64,000 nt of DNA. Origin: Rhinopomastus cyanomelas. Its lineage: Eukaryota; Chordata; Aves; Bucerotiformes; Rhinopomastidae. Positions within the stretch are counted from its first letter, which is position 1, and each line of letters begins with the position of its first letter. Shown here piece by piece: positions 1-10,525 of this stretch. Both the position numbers and the translations under genes were made by a program. The DNA is taken from NCBI GenBank assembly GCA_013400115.1, contig VXBP01004447.1:55598-119597 (forward strand), in the 5' to 3' direction. Under the pieces are notes generated by a model. The model saw only the letters and a program-made list of their open reading frames with translations. It did no database searches and was not told the DNA's origin.

Positions 1-689
1 AAGCAATGTTTATACTCATTAAGCAACAAGTGGATGTAGATGATGCTGCGATCACTTGCTTTGTCAGATGCATCCACTTTGGAAACACCAAAGAAAATGG
101 CTCAACACAACTGTAATCCCACAGTTATTTTAGTGCCATTCACCACTCTTGTGGGAAGAGCAGCAGTACCCTTTTGTTAAACACTGTCATCCTGAAACAC
201 TTTGTCTCCCTGGCCTGCTGATTCTGAGAAGTTCTCTAAAACAGTTCATTAATCTCTTAGTGACAAAGTGATGTCTTGGAAGCAGCAGTGTTCTCTGGAG
301 AGTACAAATCTCCCGCAGATACGTTCCTATAAGCCTTTATATATCATGGTCTAATACACCAGAGGCTACACCCTGCATATCAGACTAATGTGTGTCTTCC
401 CTGTTTACCTATAAATCTTGGGGGAACAGACCAAACACCTTCATTTAGCTGCATTTCTCAAACAATAATCTCTTCAATCCTGTAACCTTATTTTCAGACT
501 TCAAAGGGTTCTAACAGTAGAGTGTGAAGATAAAAAAAGAGCGAGCACCACGTCACATAGGCTTTTCCTGTCTTTTAAATGCTCACCTCTCTGTGACCCA
601 AAATGTGATGGGCTGCTGCTCCCAAAAATGTCAGACACTGCAGAGAACTACCAGCACTGGAAGAAAAGAACTGTTTCCACTACACACAT
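1..689. other. Intron 3, no recognised element
   Basis: AT-rich single-copy-looking sequence at the left edge. I see no exon or repeat. Confidence 0.6.
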
Positions 690-789
690 ATCACAGAATC
701 ACAGAACATTAGGGATTGGAAGGGACCTCAAAAGATCATCTAGTCCAATCCCCCTGCCAGAGCAGGATTACCTAGACCAAGCTGCACAT
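690..789 (-). mobile_element. CR1 LINE fragment, 3' end
   Basis: It starts with the reverse of the CR1 tail (TCACAGAATCACAGAACATT) and continues through the reverse of the box GATCTTTTGAGGTCCC. Only the last 100 bases of the element are present, which is typical of 5'-truncated insertion. Short open frames overlapping it are not genes. Confidence 0.9.
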
Positions 790-1253
790 ATCATTTCTTT
801 CATAGCAATGACATGCCTGTGCACACTGCAGGAGAGTCTGATTTGCATGACGGTCCAACACTTCAGCAAAGAGCACACATTCTGAGGCATTTCCAAGAGA
901 ATAAGTGATGTATTCAGTAATAAAACTAATTACTGGTATTGTGGTCCAGGAAGGAATATCTGGGAGGAAAAAAACAATCAGGTGAAAAAACACTGCATCT
1001 TGAAGAGTCACGGTACCCGCGTTAATACCATGTCACAGCATCTCTCGTGGTTCAGCAAAGCCACAGCCATCTGGAACATCTCTAAGGGCCTCTGTTCCAA
1101 AGGTGCCTTCTCCTTGACAGCTACAGAAAGAAAACTTCATAGCAAAGAGCAACTGCAGCGCTCACAACAGCACAATACCCTCACAATCAACCTGCATTCA
1201 ACAGGAAAGCAGCACTAGAAAGACTGGTATGGACAACGCTGTATCAGTATTTT
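790..1253. other. Intron 3, no recognised element
   Basis: I see no exon or repeat. The short open frames on both strands are unremarkable. Confidence 0.55.
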
Positions 1254-1370
1254 GATTGGAAAACTCAGGCTAGCAGAGACCTCAGGAAGCTTCTAGTTCA
1301 GCCTCCCACTCAAAGCCTTTCGATCAGACGAGTTGCTTAAGGCTTTATCCAACCTACCCTTGAAGACCAT
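1254..1370 (-). mobile_element. Old, diverged CR1 3' end
   Basis: The order of words matches the reverse complement of the 3' end of an older CR1 subfamily: GATTGGA, then GAGACCTCAGGAAGCTTCTAGTTCA, CTCAAAG, and GCTTTATCCAACCTACCCTTGAA. Divergence is far higher than in the other copies. Only the approximate ends can be given. Confidence 0.6.
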
Positions 1371-3857
1371 GAAAAATATATATTTTGTTTCCTTTCTTTC
1401 CATAGAGATTAGAACATTATTTTAATAAAAATGACATATATATTTGTATTTGGAAACTTCCTATGCTTCAAAAAGGAAAGAAATCAGGATGGTCACCCTA
1501 ACTGGGCACTGGTTGCAGCGTAAATTTGATAAAAAAATCATTGCTGCCTGATTTTTAGAGCCATCGCTCAGTCCTGCTTCTATCTATTCTGTATTGTGCA
1601 CTATCACTCCAGTCTTTTTGTGTCATTTGCTCAGAAATTCTCTTCACTGTTTAATCTCACTCTTTGAGCCACTTAGAAATTAGCAGAGATCTTTTTTTGC
1701 CTATTTTGATGCGTATTCTTTTTCAGTATTTATACCTTCCAGCTGTCACCAACAACTTACTTCTCATGGAGGTCTTCCCCGTTCCTACGCAACAGGTTTT
1801 TATTTATTGTTTTTAAAAACTTTTTTGTTCTCCCTCTCTTTTAAGTTTCATCTTCATGACTCGTCTGCTTTGAGGCAATTTTCAGATCTTCACATACAAA
1901 CTTTCAAATTACCCCACAGTTCCCTCCAACTGCTCTTGGTAGAAGACAGGTACCCAACACAGAGACTCTGGTTTTATACTAGTCCTGCCACCTAGGCATC
2001 CAAAGCAGTAGTCTGGGTGCAGTACTCGCTGCCTTCCCTATGCTCTGGGAATCCATATGATTCTATGAGTCTTTACTCACTGGAAATCTTGTGAAATATT
2101 TGGAAGGTTACAAGCATGAGGAACTCTGTGAATACTTCACAAGTGACTGAGCACAGGTTTGGTTTTTCCTCTCCCCTGGAGAACACTAAAGCAGAGTTTG
2201 CAAGAGCAGCAGTCATTCTGGCCAGGTAACAAAGCCTGTGCTTCCTTTTTTGTTGTGGGGAACTGCAGTGTCGTTTCACACAGTAGCATACCTGAAAAAG
2301 ACCAGAACTCCTCTGTTCCAAGTCTTAAGGACACAACACAATCCCTCTCAATTTCTACACTACGGATTTTTTCCAAAGTCTAATAAAGACTCAGACAAAC
2401 TAACCCAGGGATCAGAAACAAGCAGTACATTTGCAGGACCAGGAAATCAAACTCACTCAAAACATATTTTCATGTTTAATAAATTTAGGAAAAAGCTGTT
2501 ATGAACTTTTGCACCCACAGTCAGAAAGACATGAAACATATTTGGAATATTTAAGAGAAATGAAAAGAGACAATTCTCAAGAAGCTCCTCAAAATCAGGC
2601 TGCAGAGTACCATGAATCCACCCTCACATAGCAGTTTTTACTGAGACATCACCGACTGAACCACAGGATACTCTGCAACGAAAACATCACTGAATAATAC
2701 CTGCATCAAGAAATGATGTGTTTCTTTAAAAGAAGTGTATTTTTTTATCAGAATGTTTATATTTCCACGATAAAAACAACTTCCTCTAACTGGTCTTTGT
2801 GTCTGCCTATTCAAATGCACACACAAACAATCACAAAGCTCTGCAACGATTCTCCTGAAAACATCTTCCTGAAATCAGCGACCCAGCTCCTGGCAGCTTG
2901 TTTGATCTCAATGCATCTGAAACGCTGGATTTCTGAATGCGTTTTGTACTTTCACCATAAAGAGTTTCTGTAACGATTTACTCCTGACAGGTTTAAAAAG
3001 TCATTAGCTGCCGTGTCTTGTACTTTGCTCCCACATCACCTCGCTGAAAGGCTCAGCGATAAAAGCTTGGCTTCAGCAGGTGTCACACAAGTAGAATCTC
3101 AAGCAGCTCAGATATTTCTAGCAAGGGCCTCATCTGCTTTACCCAGTATTTCTGCTTGAGCACATTACATGTTAGTTGGCAAGCAGAACACATCGATTTG
3201 AAATCTACTAGTTAGCAGCTGGTTGATTCACACATGGAATGCATTTCTACAGCAGTCCACTGGCCTGCTTTGTGACACAGCCATTTCAAAACACCAGCAC
3301 TGTTTCTCCCCGAGCCCCAGCTATTCTTGTACAGCTCCACACTCGATGAAAGGCAGGATACTGCTTTAAGAAGTTACTTCTCACCCGTGTCCAAATGATA
3401 CAGAAGTTGCCCAAACTTTGCCATTTTTAAAAAGTGAAACCCTAAGTAATGCACTGGTCAGAAAGGTGATTCCCCCAGTGCCAGTGATCTCATTTTTTCA
3501 CACATGCTCCTTTGTACCATTAAGTAGGCAGGAAAGAAGCCCAGAACCCTCGGCACTACTTACACTATGCCTAATTGTTCCACCAACATTTGGTTCTTGA
3601 ATTGTCACCATCGCTGTTCCAGAAAGTCACAGTGAGCAGCAGCCCACACGCACTGTCCTGTCACTGAGGGGATACCAGCAACACAATTCTACTGAGACAA
3701 AGTGCCATACCTTGCTTTGTTTGAATTTAAGGTATAAATTTGGGGAAAAGCTGGATCCACAAATAAGACTTGTCTATACGGCTTCTACCAGTGGTTTTTG
3801 TCACTATATACAAAATCATAATCACAACTAACATCTAGTCTATACAGTGAAAGGCTG
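1371..3857. other. Intron 3, unique stretch
   Basis: AT-rich sequence. Overlapping open frames around 2070-2500 (up to 88 codons) exist on both strands without splice context or a recognisable protein. No repeat was recognised. Confidence 0.55.
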
Positions 3858-4666
3858 TAGATCACAGATACAGGCTGCAGCGATGGGCTGGGGACCACGG
3901 GATGAGATGAGGGTTAACAAAGCCAAGCGTCAGGTCATATGCTTCAGTCACAACTACCTCCAGTAGCACTACAGGCTGGAGAGCTGCCAGGCAGAGAGGT
4001 ACCTGGGGGTGTTGGCTGACAGCTGGCTGAACAGGAGCCAGCAGGGTATCCAGGTAGCCAAGAAAGCCACTGGCATCCTGGCCTGCATCAGAAATGGGGT
4101 AACCAGCAGAAGTAGAGAGGCAATGGTGCCCCTGTACTCTGCACTCACGAGACCACACCTTGAGTACTGGGTCCAGTTTTGGGCACCATGGCATAAAAAG
4201 GACATTGAGGTACTGGAGTGGGTCCAGAGAAGGGCAATGAGGCTGGGAAAGGTCTGGAAAACAGGCCTTATGAAGAGCGGCTGAGGGAACTGAGGTTATT
4301 TAGTCTAGAGAAGAAGAGGCTGAGTGGAGACCTTATTGCTCTCTACAGCTACCTAAAAGGAGGTTGTAGCAAGGCTGGTGCTGGTCTCTTCTCCCAAGTT
4401 ACTAATGACAGGATGAGAGGAAATGGCCTTAAGTTGCATCAGGGGAGGTTTAGATTGGATCTTAGGAAGAAGTTCTTTACTGAGAGAGTGGCTGGGCACT
4501 GGAGCAGGCTGCCCAGGGAGGGGGTAGAGTCACCGTCCCTGGAGGGGTTTAAAAAATTAGTATCTAGAGCACTTAAGGCCATGATCTGGGGTTTAGGGAG
4601 ATGTTGGGATGAGGGTTGGACTTGATGATCCTGGAGGTCCTTTCCAGCTGTGATGATTCTATGATT
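3858..4666 (+). mobile_element. CR1 LINE, 3' 0.8 kb
   Basis: The fragment carries the C-terminal part of CR1 ORF2 beyond the reverse transcriptase core and the 3' UTR. Conserved protein words are visible: [29 protein letters not shown] and [18 protein letters not shown]. The frame breaks near 4280 (the word KTGLMKSG leaves the consensus frame, which resumes as [18 protein letters not shown]), so it is a dead copy. It ends in GATGATTCTATGATT. It belongs to the subfamily also seen, inverted, at 56193-56888. Confidence 0.95.
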
Positions 4667-4719
4667 TGCACTACTCTAAAGCCACTGCCAAGCTACCAAT
4701 CTTCTCAAAGATATTTGGA

Positions 4720-4741
4720 CAGAGAGAGAGAGAGAGAGAGA
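4720..4741. repeat. (GA)n microsatellite
   Basis: About eleven GA units lie just past the 3' end of the preceding CR1. Confidence 0.95.
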
Positions 4742-5409
4742 ATTAATTGTTTTTCACCGAGTGTTTGCTACAGCAGCCAAGATGAAGCCTGGACACCCAA
4801 GAGCAAATGGCGTTCTACATCCCAGAAATCCTTTTGGGTGAAGAGGACTATGGGAAGGGCTATCTGGTGGTCATGTGTCCAGGGAAACAGAGTCTGCTTT
4901 ACACAAGAAGGTCATGGATTTGAATTCCAGTGGAAGCACTGATCAAACATCACTATAACATTGTCCTTAGTTTTCTGTTGTGTTTTAACTACCCTGGGAA
5001 ATCCAGAGCAGTGTAAAATAATCTAAAGCAGGACACATGCAGAGGATTCTGAAAATCCTGTTCATTAGCTCCTGCTATTCTATCTAGACGTCACACTGAC
5101 TCACAGCATTACTATTCCACTACCTAAGTCAATCCTCGTATGTTTAAACAAAAGCCTTGCAAGCAAACCAACAGTAAGTACTAATTTCAAGTAGCTTTTC
5201 AGAGCCACCACTCAGACAGTCTTCCTGGAAATATCTTGATTGATTTTACTCAAAGTGGCTTCTTTATTGTTCCCACTTACATACAAGTGGAGGTTTTGAT
5301 TTATAATTCTATCACACATTCTTTATTGTATGCATTTGGCTTTGTTAATCAATACAGTATCTCATTACTACCTGTGCCAAGGTTCTGCTTCCCTTTACTA
5401 CAGTACGCT
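4742..5409. other. Intron 3, no recognised element
   Basis: AT-rich sequence between two CR1 copies. No exon or repeat was recognised. Confidence 0.55.
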
Positions 5410-5790
5410 CAGAATTGCTCAGGTTGGAAAAGACCTTCAAGATCATCAAGTCCAACCTTGACCTAACCCTGCTGCCCTATCTCTAACATCCCACCGTTAA
5501 ACTCTGTCTCTGAGCACCACACAATTTTCAAACGCAGGGCTGGTGACTCAACCCCCTCCCTGGGGAGCCTGTTCCAGTGCTTAACAGCCCTCACCACAAA
5601 GAAGTGTTTTCTGACATCCAACCTAACACCCTTGGCACAACTTGGGGACATTTCCCCTCATCCTATCCTCAGTGAAAACTTGCTCTCACTACACACTCTC
5701 TACCCTACTGTAGAGAGCAGTAAGGTCTCCCCTCAACCTCCTTTTCTCCAGATTAGATAGCTCCAGTTCCCTCAGTTGCTTCTCCTCAGG
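5410..5790 (-). mobile_element. CR1 LINE 3' fragment
   Basis: Reverse-oriented CR1 tail (CAGGTTGGAAAAGACCTTCA) followed by the region encoding [25 protein letters not shown] on the minus strand. Moderately diverged, with several small deletions. Confidence 0.9.
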
Positions 5791-6886
5791 GTTGTCTGGA
5801 TGATATCGTAACTGCACCGGTATCTCTAAAGAAAAGACTCCGGGTCTGACCCACACTCTCATCCAAAACACTGGTGCAAAATTTTGCAGGCTTCTTTCCC
5901 AGCAGAGGAAGAGGTGGTAGATGGGAGAATGGAGGCAGGAGTGTTTCAAGGTCCACAAACACTTGTTTAAGAATATCCTCCACTGCTTTGCAAAGATGCT
6001 TTGGGCACTTTATCAAATTAGAACAGAGAAGGGTCTTTAAAAACCAGGCAAAAGTAGTTAAGCTTTCCATTTTCTTCAAAGCCCAGATATTTCAGGCACA
6101 AAACTTCACGTAGGTCTGGTAATCCTGCACCCAGTAAAAGCATGGCCATATTTCAATTCAGGGCTTTGGGGAAAAAATTAATTATATAGACTATTAATAC
6201 AGACAGTCAGACTTCTGAGCTCCCCTCAGCTGGTAATATATGTGAGCCATTTATAAACAGATTCTTCATAAGATTCTCCTTGATACTGACATTCTATTTA
6301 ATTCTGACATTTTATTCAATCCTTTTTGTCTAGATCTTAGCACCAGGAAAGCCTCTTTGCACCACATTCCATTCCTACTGACTTCCTTTCACTTGCATTT
6401 TATTTATGTTGTTCTCATACCTTGTTAACAAAATAGCTATCAAAGAATGAAACAGCAAACAGTTTTTTTACCTAGTATAAGCTTGTTCTCAATACATACA
6501 TGAGTGCAATTCCTTTAGTATGAGTCAAAGGAATGCAAGGGTGTTAAAAAGACCAAAAATAATCCACCCAAAAAAACCCCCAAAGCAACACTGCCATCGA
6601 TTCCTCAATATATTTAACATGAAAAAGTATTTCTGCACTCTGCTACGCAGTACAAGATGCATAATTGTAAGAGACTATTTGGATGACCTAATCAAAGATG
6701 CCCAACAGTGCACCACAGACCTCAGCTTCTAGGATTACCTCACGCTCATTTAGCTCAGTTTTACCCTTCTCTTCTACCCCCGTGAAGTTACATCAGAACT
6801 GACAGAAGCACAGTATTTGTAGTGGTATTTCTTGAGGGCACCATGAAGCTCAATACCACAGTACATGGATTTGCATTGCTTGGAAG
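5791..6886. other. Intron 3, no recognised element
   Basis: Contains an AT-rich stretch around 6170-6460. No exon or repeat was recognised. Confidence 0.55.
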
Positions 6887-7343
6887 CATAGAATCACTAC
6901 GGATTGGAAGGGACCTCGAAAGATCATCTAGTCCAATCCGCCTGCAACAGCAGGGTCACCTAAACCAAGTCACACAGGAACCTATCCAGCCAGGTCTTGA
7001 ATATCTCCAGTGAGGGAGACTCCACAACCCCCCTGGGCAGCCTGTTCCAGTGCTCCGTCACCCTCACCGTGAAGAAGTTCCTTCTCAGGTTGATGTGGAA
7101 CCTTCTATGTTCCAGCTTACAACCATTGCCCCTCGTCCTATCACTACATGACACCGAGAACAGCCCAGTGCCATCCTCCTGACACCCACCCCTCACATAT
7201 TTATAGACACTAATGAGGTCACCCCTCAGTCTCCTCTTTTCCAAGCTAAAGAGACCCAGCTCCCTCAGCCTCTCCTCATAAGGGAGGTGCTCCACCTCCT
7301 TTATCATCTTCGTTGCTCTACACTGAACTCTCTCCAGAATGCC
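6887..7343 (-). mobile_element. CR1 LINE 3' fragment, young subfamily
   Basis: A well-preserved minus-strand copy with an open frame for much of the ORF2 C-terminus ([20 protein letters not shown], then [22 protein letters not shown]). It is very similar to the copy at 32133-32471, including shared variants such as the CTGCAACAGCAGG word. This points to a recently active subfamily. Confidence 0.95.
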
Positions 7344-7454
7344 AATACACCAACTGCTAGGTCAATGAGTTAGACCTAATGTGCTCCTTAGAACTAGTGT
7401 CTCATCTGTCACGTCATCTCAGAGGGTGCTGTATATGTTCAGGTACATCCTCAC

Positions 7455-7692
7455 ATGGTTGAAAGGGATCTCGAATGATCACGTAGTCCAACCCCCCTGA
7501 CAGAGCAGGATCACCTACAACAGGAATATCCAGGTGGATTTTGAATTTCTCCAGAGAGGGAGAACGCACAACCTCTTGGGGCAGCCTGATCCACTGCTCT
7601 GTCATCTTCACTGTAAAAAAAGCTTTTCTTAATCTTTTGTTGGAGCCTCCTGTGCTCCAGCTTGTACCCATTACCCCTTGTTCTATCTTTAT
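7455..7692 (-). mobile_element. CR1 LINE 3' fragment
   Basis: A second minus-strand CR1 about 110 bases from the previous one. It has a diverged tail (GGTTGAAAGGGATCTCGAAT) and reads through the region corresponding to WIRLPQEVVRSPSLEKF. It is older than its neighbour. Confidence 0.9.
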
Positions 7693-9029
7693 CCATCAAC
7701 AGTAACTCTAAAATCAGTACGTGACTCCTCCATCATCATTAAGAAACTATCCCTCTGCACAATAATGGAAATCTGAGCATCACAAAGTTCTTCCTTCCCC
7801 CCAAGAATTCAGATGTCTCCAATAAAGCAAAAGAACCTTCAATCAACCACTGTTAATCAATCTGCTGGTAACTTCTAAATACATTCTCAATCACATTAGC
7901 TGCCAACAGTCTGGATTTTGTGAGAAAACCTCCATCCACTCCCACCAGCTTTTGTATTCTGGGGGGAGTGGGAAAGGGGAGAAGCCATTACTTGCATTCT
8001 GGTTTCTAACTCCTGTGTTCACAAACAGTGCAGTCTCACGGATCACAAACTAACACATGCACAAGGCTTTCCTTGTGCTTACTTGCAGAACCACAGCAAC
8101 TTTTACATTCATCAGCAGATTCAGTCGTCGCGCTTAGAACAGAAGAGAGAACTGAATTAAGGGGCAAAATCTGGCAAAAAAGAGTCAGCTTCAAAGAACT
8201 GGATAATTTACACAATGCTCAAAATATATTATCTACTGCTCACACTTTTTAAAAAATGGGATGATGAAATCTAATATTCCTGTCTGCCTGCCATGGGGAG
8301 AAAACAGATAGATTCATGTCAAAACAGCAAAATTTTTATTCATTTACCTTCTCCGTTAAATGAACTGTGCAGCAAAATATTTAGAAGAGGAAAATTGTAA
8401 TTTCATGTGTAATAAAGCTGAAAATTAATGAGGAGCAGATGGAAGACTAAAAGTTGTTCTTTGTAAGTGCTAAAAGGATGATTCATAAGTATTTGACATG
8501 AGTTAATATTACTTATGGAATAAATGTTTATGGAAAAATGTTGTTCTTAGGACAACGTGGCATCACACAACCAGCAGAAAGTTATCGGAATCAAGACCCC
8601 AAATCAAAAAGGGCAAAAGCAAATAAACTAGGAAGGAAGGGAAAAACTTCTCCATGCCTCTGAACTTCAGTTACTTTTGTCATAGATTCCTACCATAAGA
8701 GTTTTTGGCACTACCATAAACAGCACAGGTCACAGAAATTCCATTAATCTGTAATTTCAAAGGTAATTTATACCTCAAAATGCTAACATAGCTCCTGAAG
8801 TCAGCCCAAGAGAAGCCAGGAAAGCACAAACAGGATGTGAGGGCAGGAAACTGCTGGTGAAGTGACATCCTTTTATTGTAAGCAACCCCAAGAAAAAGCC
8901 TTTAAGTCTCCATCTACTTCTTGAACAGCCAGCAATCCTATCCTCACACATATTGTTGCATAGGACTTGAAATATATTGTTAACTTCTTCAAATAGAGCT
9001 AAATATTTAAAGTATTACAAATAATTACC
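7693..9029. other. Intron 3, no recognised element
   Basis: AT-rich. No exon or repeat was recognised apart from short A runs near the right end. Confidence 0.55.
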
Positions 9030-9051
9030 AAAAAAAAAATTAAAAAAAAAA
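9030..9051. repeat. A-rich tract
   Basis: Two runs of nine to ten A separated by TT. The tract directly abuts the 3' end of the next CR1. Confidence 0.8.
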
Positions 9052-10525
9052 TCACAGAATCATAGTCACCCAGATTGGAAGAGATCTTTGAGATCATCAA
9101 GTCCAATCATCATCCTAACAGTGATGACCCCTCTGCTAAACAATATTTATCATATCTAGACGACTCTTTAATAACCCCAGGGATGGGGACTCTGCCACCT
9201 TCCCCAGCTAGCTCTTCCAATGCCCAATAATGCTTCCAGTACAGCTTGGTGTTGCCAATGAACTTACTAAGGATGCACTCTACTCCCTCATCCACACTTC
9301 CTCTAGTTTTCCTTTTATCTCCGGCATGTTTGAAGAATCACTTCTTGTTATGCTTCACTGTTCTTGCCAGGTTTAATTCTAAGGAGGCCTCAGCTTTTCT
9401 TCTCTCATCCCTGCATCCTCTGACAACAATCTTGTAATCCTCCCAATGCTCAGTCCCTTCTTTCACTCTCTATGAACTATCTTCTTTCACCTGAAAACAT
9501 CCAGATGCTCCCTGCTCAACCATGCAGGTCTCCTGTTTCCCTTGCCTGAACTCTTTGCTTTTAGGGATGCATCGATCTTGAGCTTGTTACCCTGTGTCTA
9601 CAGCACTTGATCCTAAACTGTCCTCTCATAGTTACTACAGCCCGGGCTGTCCCCAACCTGTCCCTCCAGCTGGTCAAGTTCCAGGTCCAGTAGAACATCT
9701 GTCCTTGTTGGCCCCTCCACTACCCGAGTCAAAAAGTTATCATCTGTCCACTGGAGGAATCTCCTGCACTGTCCATGCCTGGCTGCTGGCCTCCCCAGCA
9801 GGTATCAGGGTAGTCGAATTCCCTTCATGAGGACCAAATTCTGTGATTGTGAGGCTGCTTTCAGCTGCCTGTAGAAGGCCTCTTCAACTTCCCATCCCAA
9901 TCTGGTGGCCTGTAATAAATCACAGACACAGCAGAGTCTCCCATGTTGGCCTGACACTTGATCTTTACCCACAAATTCTCAACCCGGTCATCGTTGTCCC
10001 CCCAGGTAGAGCCTGAGGCAGCTGTTCTCCCACATAAAGAGCAACCCCACCATCTCATCTTGCTGATCTGTCTTTCCTGAAGGAAAGAAAGCCTTCCATG
10101 AAGGTGTTCCAGTCATGTGAGCTGTCCTGCCGTGTCTCACCGACTACAATGACATCATGGCTCTGCAAATACACACAGATCTTCAGTTCTTCCTGTTTGT
10201 TCTCCACACTGTGGGCATCATGTAGGGGCATTTCAAACAGCTCAAAAAGCAGGCAGGTTTTCTGGAGGGCAGAGAGAAGATGTATGATGATTGTCTACAG
10301 CTCCAGGGTGGTTTGTCTTGTAGTTCTTTGCCGGGTACATTCCCCAAGTGGATGTGTTTACCTGAGAATTTCCATTTTGAACCCAACCCTCCAAATCCTT
10401 CAGGTTAAAGCTCTTTTCACTAAGCGGACCAGTCTGCTAACAAAGACTCTCTTATCTGTTCCAGCCAGGTGTATTCCAGCCCTCCCTAACAGGCTATTGT
10501 CACTGAAGGACATCCCGTTGTCATA
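9052..10525 (-). mobile_element. CR1 LINE with endonuclease half and internal deletion
   Basis: Read on the minus strand from the right, the order is: the 5' spacer of CR1 (around 10400-10520); the endonuclease domain (about 9620-10240), with VENLWVKIKCQANMGDS, YYRPPDW and the pair DSSHDWNTFMEGF recognisable; the linker before the reverse transcriptase (9300-9590); then an abrupt jump to a degraded VECILSKF stretch, where the catalytic FADD is damaged; and finally the 3' UTR at 9052-9200. Most of the reverse transcriptase is missing. Many frameshifts and stops show an old, dead copy. Its 5' part is unusual, because most CR1 copies keep only the 3' end. Confidence 0.88.

Noticed and set aside
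4009..4625. Open frames of 91-135 codons as host genes
   Set aside because: They are pieces of CR1 ORF2, as shown by the words [13 protein letters not shown] and [16 protein letters not shown]. The same applies to similar frames at 6960-7307, 29265-29636, 37319-38488, 56271-56845, 59353-59676 and 61206-62675.
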